Source of the DNA: Acidobacteriota bacterium
Lineage (GTDB): Bacteria; Acidobacteriota; Blastocatellia; Pyrinomonadales; Pyrinomonadaceae
Assembly: GCA_029557535.1 (NCBI GenBank)
Contig: JAKQII010000143.1
Coordinates: 1-41,198 of the forward strand
DNA: 41,198 bases
Direction of reading: 5' to 3'
Shown: positions 1-8,163 of the stretch, one piece after another
How positions within the stretch are numbered: the first letter of the stretch is position 1
Layout of the letters: each line of letters starts with the position of its first letter
The notes under the pieces: generated by a model
What the model saw: the letters and a program-made list of their open reading frames with translations, nothing else
Database searches by the model: none
What the model was told of the DNA's origin: nothing
Program-made: the position numbers and the translations under genes

Positions 1-10
1 TTGATTTGAT

Positions 11-85
<75 letters not shown>

Positions 86-178
86 ATTTCGATTTGGGAT
101 TGGCGATTTTGGATTTCGGATTGAGTTCCGCGTCAAAAGCGAACCATCCCCGATTTTGAAAGAGCTTGTGAAGCAATT

Positions 179-215
179 GAAGCGACGCTTTCGGTTTTAC
201 CTGCGGCGTCGCTTC
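179..215. other. Perfect 10-bp hairpin between the two tRNA genes
   Basis: GAAGCGACGC at 179-188 is the exact reverse complement of GCGTCGCTTC at 206-215, with a 17-nt loop. It lies 9 nt downstream of tRNA-Gly in the direction of transcription. Neither side has a strong U-tract, so it may be a processing or stabilising structure, or a weak terminator. The nearby stretch 86-125 is a low-complexity run of GATTTGG/GGATT units and contains no gene. Confidence 0.5.
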
Positions 216-223
216 TGGATCTT

Positions 224-299
<76 letters not shown>

Positions 300-368
300 T
301 TGCGCAAATTACGATTCTAGCGGCTGAGAAGGATTTGTCAAGCGGGTCAATTCCAAGACCCATTCCAA

Positions 369-427
369 ATTCCAGGATTCCAAGATTCAAAGATGGCCTC
401 AATTTGGAATCTTGGAATGCCTGGAAT
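369..427. repeat. Imperfect inverted repeat of GGAATCTTGGAAT units
   Basis: The arm at 369-391 (AATTCCAGGATTCCAAGATTCAAA) is nearly the reverse complement of 403-427, with a loop of about 11 nt. Further TTCCA/TGGAA units extend outwards on both sides (roughly 350-437). It sits immediately downstream of the peptide-binding protein gene, so it may end that transcript. The internal repetition looks more like a dispersed genomic repeat family than a plain terminator, and there is no U-tract. Confidence 0.6.
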
Positions 428-439
428 CCTTGGAATCTG

Positions 440-2023
440 CTATTGACTTACCGTAATGTCCTTGACGAAGCTCCAGTCGCCGCTGGCGTTGATCTTGATA
501 TTGCCTATCTTCTTGTTTGCAATGACGGTGTTTGCCGGATACCACAGCGGGAGCATCGGCAGGTCGCGGCTGACGATCTCCTGCGCCTTGATGTAAAGTT
601 CCTTCGCCTTCGCCTTGTCGACGGTGTTCACCGCCTCCTCGATGACCTTGTCGAATTCGGAATTCGAATAACGGGCGCGATTGCGGCCGCCGTTCTTCCG
701 TTCCGGCGACTCGTTCGACGCGAACAGGTCGCGAAGAAAGATCGGGTCCTGGTTGCCGCCGATCCAGATCGCGGTATTGATCTGGAACTGGCCGTTCTTC
801 AAACTGTCGATCATCGCCTGAAATTCGAGCGTTTCGATCTCGACGTTGAACCCGACCTCGCGAAGGGAACTAAGGATGATCTCGGAGTATTGCTTGATTG
901 CCGAATTGCCGGCCGCGAACTTGAACTTCACGAGCTCTCCCTTGTAGCCGGCGTCCTGGAGCAACTGCCTGGCTTTCGCCGGTTCATACGAATATTTGGT
1001 CCCGGGTGTGTACGCCCACGATCCGTCGGGGAGAATTGAATATGCGATCTTCGATTGTCCGCGGAAAAGCTCGTTGATGATTTTCTCGCGATCGATCGCG
1101 TACGCGACGGCCTGGCGGATCCGCGCGTCGTTGAACGGAGTCGCCTGGGTATTGAAGCCGATGTACTGGATGTTTGATCCTGAACCCTGTTCGACCTTGA
1201 GCGCGGGTGCTTCGTTCAGGATCTTGAGGGAGTCGGGCGAAAGATTGGTCGGATTCGGCGCGATGTCAACGCCGCCGCTGAGCAGTTCATTCTGGAGCGC
1301 GCTCGCGTCCGGGATCGTTTTGACAGTTAGCCGCGGGACCTTCGGGGCGCCTTCCCAGTAGTCGGCATTCGCTTCGAGCATGACAATGCTGTTGACCGAA
1401 TTGTAAGAGACGAACTTGAAAGGGCCGCTGCCGACCGGATTCGATTTCTGCGAATCACCCGTGCCTTCGGGAATAATCGGGATCGTCACGAGATTGGAGA
1501 GGGTCTGGTTGATAAGTGCCGGTCTCGTGACCTTGAAGACGACCGTTTTCGGATCGGGCGTCTCGATCGACGTGAAATGCGATACCTTTTTTTCCGCCTT
1601 TTTTTCGGGATCCGACTCATCTGGAACGGTTTCGAAGAAACTTTCTCGTTTGGATCCGTTCGAGGCGAACATCGTATCGAATGAGTATTTGACGTCAGCC
1701 GAGGTCAGGACCTTCCCGTTGTGGAACTTGATGCCGTCCTTCAGGGTGTAGGTGATCGTCAGGCTGTCGTCGCCGATCTTGTAATCGCCGATCTCGCCGA
1801 CGTATTCGAACTTTTCGTTCTTCTTGATCAGCGAGTTGAATATCAATGTCCGGACACGGTCGTCGGCCGCACCCGAGCCGCTTCCCGTCAGGGTGTCGAG
1901 ACTGCCGAACTTGTCCGAAAGGGCGATCGTTACCGAATTCCCGCCGCGGTCCCGGCAACTTATTCCCGCGATCGCGGTAAGTATTGCAAATAATAGAATT
2001 AATGATCGGCCCGGAAAGCTCAT
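440..2023 (-). CDS. ABC transporter peptide-binding lipoprotein (SBP family 5)
   Basis: A 527-aa extracellular solute-binding protein of the DppA/OppA/MppA family, expected to capture peptides or similar solutes outside the inner membrane. A hydrophobic N-terminus ends in IAGISC, giving a probable lipidated Cys23 (the lipobox is slightly atypical, with Gly at -3). The family hallmark is at about residues 92-117 (KDGIKFHNGKVLTSADVKYSF), followed by NPVGSGPFKF near 195-205. The start is supported by the strong ribosome site GGAGGAAA just upstream. It lies 19 nt downstream of nagZ, probably in one operon. No permease or ATPase gene is in the window, so the transport partner must be elsewhere. 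The substrate cannot be read from the sequence; the nagZ neighbour hints at cell-wall peptides. Confidence 0.9.
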   Translation of the reverse strand: MSFPGRSLILLFAILTAIAGISCRDRGGNSVTIALSDKFGSLDTLTGSGSGAADDRVRTLIFNSLIKKNEKFEYVGEIGDYKIGDDSLTITYTLKDGIKFHNGKVLTSADVKYSFDTMFASNGSKRESFFETVPDESDPEKKAEKKVSHFTSIETPDPKTVVFKVTRPALINQTLSNLVTIPIIPEGTGDSQKSNPVGSGPFKFVSYNSVNSIVMLEANADYWEGAPKVPRLTVKTIPDASALQNELLSGGVDIAPNPTNLSPDSLKILNEAPALKVEQGSGSNIQYIGFNTQATPFNDARIRQAVAYAIDREKIINELFRGQSKIAYSILPDGSWAYTPGTKYSYEPAKARQLLQDAGYKGELVKFKFAAGNSAIKQYSEIILSSLREVGFNVEIETLEFQAMIDSLKNGQFQINTAIWIGGNQDPIFLRDLFASNESPERKNGGRNRARYSNSEFDKVIEEAVNTVDKAKAKELYIKAQEIVSRDLPMLPLWYPANTVIANKKIGNIKINASGDWSFVKDITVSQ

Positions 2024-2042
2024 AATAATTTCCTCCGAATAA

Positions 2043-3140
2043 TCAAGATCGCTTCTTCAGATCTCCAACAAGCGCCGAGATCCGTTCAAGCCGCGCAATA
2101 TCAAGGGCCAGCGGCGGCGCAACAAGACTTTTGACCGCGGCGATGCGTCGCAGGGAATAATCGATGCGATCCTCGGTGATCACGCCGTCGCGGACGGCAT
2201 CCAGGACCGCGCGGAAGGCCGACCTTATGTTGTCCGGTGCGTTGCAGACCGCGAGCATGTCGGCGCCCGCCGCGACAGCCATCACGGCGGCTTTGCCAAT
2301 CCCGTAATTTCGCAGGATCGCGCCCATTTCGAGATCGTCGGTGACGACCAGACCCTTGAAACCCATCGTTGCGCGCAATAGTTTGGAGACGATGTTAAAA
2401 CTCAGTGAAGACGGTAGAAGTTTGCCATCCGCGTCGCGTTCCTGCAAGTCGAGATTCGGGAACGCCGCGTGGCCGACCATTACGGCATGAGCGCGCCCTT
2501 CCGCGAAGTGCGTCCGATAAGGCGCGATGTCCGTTTCCGAGAGTTCCTCGAACGTCAGATCGACCACCGGAAGTTCCTCGTGCGAGTCGACCTGGATCGC
2601 GCCGAGTCCGGGGAAGTGCTTAACGCAGCCGATCACTCCGCCGGCCTGAAGTTCGTCGAGATAGACTCCGGACAATTCAGTTGCCGTGGCTGCGTCGTTG
2701 CCGAACGCACGTGAATACAGACCGTTGTTCGATCGCTCGCGTTCGGGAGTGACGATGTCCACCACGGGCGCGAAGTTCATGTTGAATCCAAGCATGCGGA
2801 TCAGTTCCGCCGTCAGCGAGGCGAGCTCGCGTGCGTCGTCTGAGGTCCGCAGGGAAGCCGCGGCCGGCATCGGCTCGGCGATGCGTCTAAGCCGGTCGAC
2901 GAGGCCGCCTTCCTGGTCGAGACTCAGCAGCGGTTCGACCGGCAGCGCCGTCCGCAGCGAACCCGTCAGTTCGCGGGTCGCGGTGGCCTCCCGTATGTTG
3001 CGCGTGAACAGACAGACGCCGCCGGGCGAGATCTCGCCGACAAGTTCGCGCGTCGGACCATCGAACGACGGCCCGGGGATCCCGATAAAGAAAAGCTGAC
3101 CGATTTTTTTCTCGAGGGGAAAAGAAAGGATCGTTTCCAT
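2043..3140 (-). CDS. nagZ: Beta-N-acetylhexosaminidase, GH3 (NagZ-like)
   Basis: A 365-aa single-domain glycoside hydrolase family 3 enzyme. NagZ removes terminal GlcNAc from GlcNAc-anhydroMurNAc muropeptides during peptidoglycan recycling. The diagnostic KHFPGLG (174-180) is followed by D185-S-H187, the Asp-His acid/base dyad of NagZ enzymes. VVTDDLEMGAI (about 265-275) carries the nucleophilic Asp. There is no signal peptide, so it should be cytoplasmic. Length matches the NagZ class rather than multidomain GH3 beta-glucosidases. The Shine-Dalgarno before the ATG is weak. It is followed by the peptide-binding lipoprotein, an arrangement that makes sense for muropeptide salvage (inference). 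Confidence 0.9.
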   Translation of the reverse strand: METILSFPLEKKIGQLFFIGIPGPSFDGPTRELVGEISPGGVCLFTRNIREATATRELTGSLRTALPVEPLLSLDQEGGLVDRLRRIAEPMPAAASLRTSDDARELASLTAELIRMLGFNMNFAPVVDIVTPERERSNNGLYSRAFGNDAATATELSGVYLDELQAGGVIGCVKHFPGLGAIQVDSHEELPVVDLTFEELSETDIAPYRTHFAEGRAHAVMVGHAAFPNLDLQERDADGKLLPSSLSFNIVSKLLRATMGFKGLVVTDDLEMGAILRNYGIGKAAVMAVAAGADMLAVCNAPDNIRSAFRAVLDAVRDGVITEDRIDYSLRRIAAVKSLVAPPLALDIARLERISALVGDLKKRS

Positions 3141-3169
3141 GTGCGGCTTGATTGTAGCAAAACCTCAAG

Positions 3170-3206
3170 CACTTCTTAAAGTGTCTGCCCTGCGACACTT
3201 AAAGTG
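3170..3206. promoter_or_regulatory. Paired CACTT/AAGTG dyads between divergent genes
   Basis: Two short palindromes lie 24-25 bp apart centre to centre: CACTTCTTAAAGTG (3170-3183) and CACTTAAAGTG (3196-3206). Between them AAGTGTC/GACACTT also forms a 7-bp hairpin. They lie in the 147-bp gap between the divergently transcribed nagZ and CAP-domain genes, where operators are expected. No regulator is identified, so the regulatory role is inference. Confidence 0.4.
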
Positions 3207-3287
3207 ATTTCTTCGTGGCGGCCCAATGTTGCTTTCAGAGCGGAAAGCGGCGAGAATTCGAGAAAAACCTAACGTGGAGCGTTAACG

Positions 3288-4295
3288 ATGAGATTTCTGT
3301 TGCCGGCACTTCTCTTATTGGTCATTTCGGTTTCGGCTCAGACGCCGTGCTCGGGCGAGGCGGCATTTGGACCGGCGGGATGCGCCGGGGATGAACTCAG
3401 TCCTGATGAAAGGGAGCTTATTCGCCTGGTCAACGAATATCGCCAGCAGAACCGGCTGCCGCCGGTACCGACGTCTGACGCCCTTAGCGCGGTCGCGAAC
3501 CGGCACCTGCTCGACATCACCCAGAACATCGGAAAACTGACGCACGGCTGGAGCAACTGTCCGTACGAACTCTCCAACCCGTCGACGTGGAACTGCATGA
3601 TGGCGGCACCGGTGCGTCTGCGAACGGCGTATTCCGGTAACGGATACGAGAACCTCTACCACAATCTTTACGCCGCAGCGACACCGGCGGCCGCACTCGA
3701 CGCGTGGAAAAAGAGCCAGTTTCACAACGCGTTGATCTTGAATCTCGAAACCTGGAAATCGACCAGATTCGACGCCTTCGGTGTCGCGATCAGCGGCGGT
3801 TGGGCGGCGATGTGGTTTGGGTCACCATCGGATTCCGGGGTTGACCTCGACCGCAAGATCAAGGGGCTCGGCGTAAGTTATGAGCGTGTCGTCCAAGGAC
3901 TGACGGGCGTTCTGAAGATCGAGAAGGAGTCGTCGGTCGGCGACTTCGAGAAGTGGCACGGGACGAACGACGACAAGACGCTCGCGTTGGAGATCTACGG
4001 AAGCGAGTACGACGTTTCCGAAACAAGGATCGGGATAACGGCGCGCCTGACGAGACAGTCGCAGATAACCGCGAACAGCCGCGAAGCGATTTTGACCTTT
4101 TTGAAGAACCTCGGACCGGATTGGCTCGGACGCGAGAAGTGGTTCGACCTCGGATTCGCGAAACTGCTTCGCAATCCGCGTCTTCCGGTAACCGCAAATG
4201 TTCAGAACAGGACGTTTGTGATGAAACTCGAGCCGGCGCGCGGACTTACCGTGACGGTTTCGCCGGCAGCGCGTGCGCAAGCCCGGGAACTTTGA
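3288..4295 (+). CDS. Secreted CAP-domain (SCP/PR1-like) protein
   Basis: A 335-aa protein with an N-terminal signal peptide (MRFLLPALLLLVISVSAQ). A CAP domain follows at about residues 38-178: ELIRLVNEYRQQNRLPP, the helix ANRHLLDI with His73, NGYENLY with Glu121, and KKSQFHNALI with His146. These match the conserved His/Glu cavity of CAP proteins. The C-terminal 150 residues are not recognised. GGAG at 3276-3279 supports the start. The function of bacterial CAP proteins is mostly unknown, so no reaction is assigned. Its TGA directly abuts the mutS stop on the other strand. Confidence 0.8.
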   Translation: MRFLLPALLLLVISVSAQTPCSGEAAFGPAGCAGDELSPDERELIRLVNEYRQQNRLPPVPTSDALSAVANRHLLDITQNIGKLTHGWSNCPYELSNPSTWNCMMAAPVRLRTAYSGNGYENLYHNLYAAATPAAALDAWKKSQFHNALILNLETWKSTRFDAFGVAISGGWAAMWFGSPSDSGVDLDRKIKGLGVSYERVVQGLTGVLKIEKESSVGDFEKWHGTNDDKTLALEIYGSEYDVSETRIGITARLTRQSQITANSREAILTFLKNLGPDWLGREKWFDLGFAKLLRNPRLPVTANVQNRTFVMKLEPARGLTVTVSPAARAQAREL

Positions 4296-6959
4296 TCAGA
4301 TGAGGCGCTTTTTGACGTCGGCAAGTATCTCACGGGCTTCCGTGGCGGAGATGCCTTCGACGTCGAGACCCCGAAGTTCGTCGATCACGCTTTCGTTCGT
4401 GACGGCAAATAGCGAGACCTGCGTCGCCGCCCGCGCGGCGCCGGCGCGACTCACCGCACTCGTTTCGGGAGACTCGCCCGGACCCGCATCGCGGAAAACC
4501 GCGAGTTCGTATTTCTCGAGTTTCTGAAGGACGCCCTTCGCCCGCTCGATGACCTTCGGCGGCAGGCCCGCCAGTTTCGCGACCGCGATGCCGTAAGACT
4601 TTGATGCCTTGCCTTTCTGGAGTTTGTGGAGAAAAACGACATTGCCGTCGCGCTCGGCGGCGGTGACCTGAAAATTGCGTGCGCCGGGCAGGTTCTCGGC
4701 GAGTTCGGTCAGTTCGTGATAATGCGTCGCGAACAGCGTCTTTGCCGAGTGCTCGGCTGAATTGTGAAGATACTCGGCGACCGCCCACGCGATCGACAAT
4801 CCGTCAAAGGTCGAAGTCCCGCGGCCGATCTCGTCGAGCAGTATCAGGCTTCGCGGGGTCGCGTTGTGGAGGATTGTCGCGGTTTCGGTCATTTCCACCA
4901 TGAAGGTCGAACGCCCGCTCGCGAGGTCATCGGAAGCACCGACGCGGGTCCAGATGCGGTCGACCAGCGGCAGCCGGGCGTTCGACGCGGGGACGAACGA
5001 TCCGATCTGACCGAGGATCTGGATGATTGCTATCTGCCGGAGCAGTGTGGACTTACCCCCCATGTTGGGGCCGGTGATAATGAGCAGCCGGTCGGTAGAG
5101 TTGTTCAGATAAACGTCGTTCGGAATGAACGTCTCGCCGAGAAAGGCCTCGACGATCGGATGCCGGCCGTTCTTGACGGCGATCTCGTCGCCGTCGTGGA
5201 TTACAGGCGCAACATAATCGCGGCGTGAGGCAGTCTCGGCAAGCGATGCCAGCGCGTCAAGCGCCGCGATCGCCCGGGCGGTCGATTGCAGATCCGCCGT
5301 CACGGCCTTGACGCGTTCACGGACCTCCTGAAAGAGTGCGGTCTCCAGACGGATGATCCGCTCTTCGGCGCCGAGCACCTTCTGTTCCCATTCCTTGAGC
5401 TCGGGCGTCGTGTAGCGTTCGGCATTCGCGAGCGTCTGCCGCCGTTCGTAATCCTCCGGCACCCGGGAGATATTGCCCTTCGAAACCTCGATGAAGTACC
5501 CAAAGACGTTGTTGAACTTGATCTTTAGGTTCCCGATGCCGGTGCGGATCCGCTCCGCCTCTTCGAACCCGGCGATCGTTTGTTTGCCTGATCGGCTGAG
5601 GTTCCGCAGATCGTCAAGCTCGGCGTGGAAGTGGTCGCGAATGACGCCGCCGTCGTTCAAATTGAGCGGCGGGTCGTCGGCGATCGCTTCGGCGATCAGT
5701 CGAACCGTATCCGGCATCTCGCGCAGGCTTTCCGTCAGGGCCAGAAGGAGCAGACTGCCCGCATCCGATAACGCGGTGCGTAGTTCCGGGACAACGCTGA
5801 TCGAACGTCCGAGCGCGAGAAGGTCGCGCGCGGTCGCCGAGCCGAGATTGAGACGTCCGACGAGCCGTTCGAGATCGGCGACTTCCTTCAACAAATACTT
5901 TAACTTGTCGCGGAGCACCGGATCGAGCAGCTCGGAGACGGCACCGAGCCTCGATTCGATCTCCGAACGCTTGATGGAGGGGCGCAAGAGCCATGATTTG
6001 AGAAGCCTCGCTCCCATGCCCGTGACCGTGTTGTCGATGACCGCGAAAAGGCTGCGTTTCGGGCTCTCGCCGCGAGATTCGACGAGTTCGAGGTTCCTTA
6101 TCGTGACCGCATCGAGCACCATATGGGCATGCGCCGCGATAAACCGGAGCTGCGAAATGTGCCCGGCCGCGGATTTCTGGGTTTCACGCGCATAGCGGAG
6201 GCAGGCTCCGGCAGCGCGCAGCGCCTGCCTATGTTCCAGTATTTCGTACGAGATAAGTTCTCTTACTTGAAGTTGTTCCTTAAGCAGCGACTCGGCGTCG
6301 GTTGGATCGAAGTGCCAATCGTCGGCGGCGGTTAGCGACGGGCCGTCCGGATTGCCTCCCGATAGCGCGAAACCGTTTTCCGCGGTTTGTCCGAAGGCGC
6401 CTTCGACGAGGATCCGAAGCGAGTCGGGGAACAGAAGTTCGCGCGGCGCGTAGCTTTCGATGTCGGCGCAGGCCTTCGACCACGAATTGACCCCGGCGTG
6501 TTCGGCCGCGAAGAACTCACCGGTCGAGAGTTCGAGAAACGCGACTCCGAAAGAGTCGCCGACGCCGCACACCGCCGCCAAAAATACCGAGTCGCGGGTA
6601 TCGACGAGCTGCGGATCGATCGCCGTCCCGGGCGTGATCACGCGGACGACGTCGCGGTTCACGAGCTTGACGCCCCTGCCCGCTTCCTCGGTCTGCTCGC
6701 AGATCGCGACACGGAAGCCTTTGCGGACGAGCCGCGCAATGTAGGTTGACGCCGCATGGTGCGGAACGCCGCACATCGGGATCGGATTCGGCGAGTCCTT
6801 CTGGCGCGCGGTGAGCGTGATCTCGAGCTCGCGCGACCCGACGACGGCGTCCTCGTTGAACATCTCGTAGAAATCTCCGAGCCGGAAGAACAGGATCGTT
6901 CCCGGGTATCGTTTCTTGATATCGAGGTATTGCCGGTACATCGGCGTCGGGTTCTGCAT
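4296..6959 (-). CDS. mutS: DNA mismatch repair protein MutS
   Basis: An 887-aa mismatch-recognition ATPase of usual MutS length. The N-terminal mismatch-reading Phe-x-Glu motif is in DFYEMF (Phe30, Glu32). The core and clamp domains fill the middle. The ATPase has Walker A GPNMGGKST (630-638), Walker B LILLDEIGRGTSTFDG (705-720) and ATHYHEL (744-750). QVSLF at 847-851 fits the consensus beta-clamp-binding motif. The start at MQNPTPMYRQYL matches the family's usual N-terminus, although no clear Shine-Dalgarno precedes it. mutL is not in the window. Its 3' end meets the CAP-domain gene with no gap. Confidence 0.98.
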   Translation of the reverse strand: MQNPTPMYRQYLDIKKRYPGTILFFRLGDFYEMFNEDAVVGSRELEITLTARQKDSPNPIPMCGVPHHAASTYIARLVRKGFRVAICEQTEEAGRGVKLVNRDVVRVITPGTAIDPQLVDTRDSVFLAAVCGVGDSFGVAFLELSTGEFFAAEHAGVNSWSKACADIESYAPRELLFPDSLRILVEGAFGQTAENGFALSGGNPDGPSLTAADDWHFDPTDAESLLKEQLQVRELISYEILEHRQALRAAGACLRYARETQKSAAGHISQLRFIAAHAHMVLDAVTIRNLELVESRGESPKRSLFAVIDNTVTGMGARLLKSWLLRPSIKRSEIESRLGAVSELLDPVLRDKLKYLLKEVADLERLVGRLNLGSATARDLLALGRSISVVPELRTALSDAGSLLLLALTESLREMPDTVRLIAEAIADDPPLNLNDGGVIRDHFHAELDDLRNLSRSGKQTIAGFEEAERIRTGIGNLKIKFNNVFGYFIEVSKGNISRVPEDYERRQTLANAERYTTPELKEWEQKVLGAEERIIRLETALFQEVRERVKAVTADLQSTARAIAALDALASLAETASRRDYVAPVIHDGDEIAVKNGRHPIVEAFLGETFIPNDVYLNNSTDRLLIITGPNMGGKSTLLRQIAIIQILGQIGSFVPASNARLPLVDRIWTRVGASDDLASGRSTFMVEMTETATILHNATPRSLILLDEIGRGTSTFDGLSIAWAVAEYLHNSAEHSAKTLFATHYHELTELAENLPGARNFQVTAAERDGNVVFLHKLQKGKASKSYGIAVAKLAGLPPKVIERAKGVLQKLEKYELAVFRDAGPGESPETSAVSRAGAARAATQVSLFAVTNESVIDELRGLDVEGISATEAREILADVKKRLI

Positions 6960-7025
6960 GTGTACTGTTCGAGTTCAAGAGTGTAACGCAAACCGCAGCC
7001 AAACTTAAAGGCCGCGCCATCCGCG

Positions 7026-7055
7026 TTGTCCTTCAATTCCCGTATTTGCTAAAAT
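7026..7055 (+). promoter_or_regulatory. Possible sigma-70-type promoter of the polysaccharide locus
   Basis: TTGTCC (7026-7031) and TAAAAT (7050-7055) are separated by 18 bp, about 140 bp ahead of the wza-like start. It lies in the 237-bp gap between the divergent mutS and wza-like genes, an AT-richer stretch that otherwise shows nothing clear. The match is moderate. Confidence 0.3.
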
Positions 7056-7196
7056 ACTGTCTTTTGAGGTATTTTGAAGGTTATTTTTGTCCAAATCCGG
7101 CGGCGTGCAGATTGCAAGAAACCAATCGATTGCGGCCCGAATCAAACGATTCCAACCGTGTCCCCTGTGAGAAAAATAAGTTCGGAGTTTGATGTT

Positions 7197-8147
7197 ATGA
7201 ACGCGGTACGAGTTATTTTTTCAATTTTCATCGCGGTTCTGGCAGGCCAGACCGCAATTTCGGCACAGGTGCCTTTGCCGGCCGGCGGTAAGGACGAGCA
7301 CTACCGGATCGGGTATATGGATGTGCTCGAGATCAGCGTTTTCAGGCATTCCGATCTGAACATCCGTGTCGGGATCAATCCCGACGGGACGATCGTGCTG
7401 CCCCGCGCGACGAAACCGATCCAGGCCTACTGCCGGACGGAACGGGAACTTAAGGCGATCATCGAGGAGGATTACAAGAGTTTTCTGAAGAATCCTTATG
7501 TCAACGTCGTCGTCGTCGAGCAGCGCTCGCAATCGTACGGTGTGATGGGGGCCGTCGAAAAACCAGGGAATTTCTTCGTCAACCGGCGGATACCGCTGCT
7601 TGAACTCCTTTCGTTCGCCGGCGGGCCGAACAAGGAAGCCGGATCGCGACTCCTCGTCGCGCGGCTCGGGAGCGCCGCCGCCTGCCGCCTTGGAGCCGAG
7701 AGCGCTCCGAATCCGGAGAAGTTCGAGTTGATGAACTTCAAGATCCGCGATGTACAGGAAGGAAAAAGAAACCTGGTGATGGAGCCCGGTGACGTGGTTT
7801 CGGTGCTGGAGTCCGATTCGATCTTTGTTTACGGCAGCGTCAAGGAGCAGGGCGAGGTCAGGATCAAGGAACCGCGGACGCTCCGTCAGATCATCGCCGC
7901 TGCCGGAGGGTTCGCCGATTCGGCCAAAAAAGACAGCGTCCGGGTTTTCCGGCAAAAGCCCGACAGCAAAGACTGGGAAGAGTTCGTTTACAACATCGGC
8001 GATATCGAGAAGGGAAAGGTCGACGACCCGTTCCTTATGCCGAGCGACATCGTCGCCGTCTCGCTGGACAAGTTCCAGGCAATTCTCAAGAAGGTCACCG
8101 ACGGCGTGACCGGCGGGTTCGGAAATCTCCCGATCCTGATCAAGTAG
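7197..8147 (+). CDS. Polysaccharide export protein (Wza-like)
   Basis: A 316-aa periplasmic/outer-membrane polysaccharide export protein. The poly-export domain begins YRIGYMDVLEISVF and runs through NPDGTIVLPRA; SLBB-type beta-grasp regions follow (YGVMGAVEKPGNFFVN and VYGSVKEQGEVRI). The ORF is open from 7074, but the ATG at 7197 is chosen because a signal peptide (MNAVRVIFSIFIAVLAGQTAISAQ) starts there and GGAG lies 9 nt upstream. Unlike E. coli Wza there is no lipobox. It is the first gene of the export pair with the Wzc-like kinase 16 bp downstream. It probably forms the translocation channel or its periplasmic part. Confidence 0.9.
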   Translation: MNAVRVIFSIFIAVLAGQTAISAQVPLPAGGKDEHYRIGYMDVLEISVFRHSDLNIRVGINPDGTIVLPRATKPIQAYCRTERELKAIIEEDYKSFLKNPYVNVVVVEQRSQSYGVMGAVEKPGNFFVNRRIPLLELLSFAGGPNKEAGSRLLVARLGSAAACRLGAESAPNPEKFELMNFKIRDVQEGKRNLVMEPGDVVSVLESDSIFVYGSVKEQGEVRIKEPRTLRQIIAAAGGFADSAKKDSVRVFRQKPDSKDWEEFVYNIGDIEKGKVDDPFLMPSDIVAVSLDKFQAILKKVTDGVTGGFGNLPILIK

Positions 8148-8163
8148 TCGCCAGGACGATCGT

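Noticed and set aside
335-1039. 234-aa ORF antisense to the peptide-binding lipoprotein
   Set aside because: High-GC shadow frame of a clear family member; no family resemblance of its own.
7074-7196. 41-residue N-terminal extension of the Wza-like protein
   Set aside because: It would place the signal peptide internally; GGAG and the signal peptide support the ATG at 7197.
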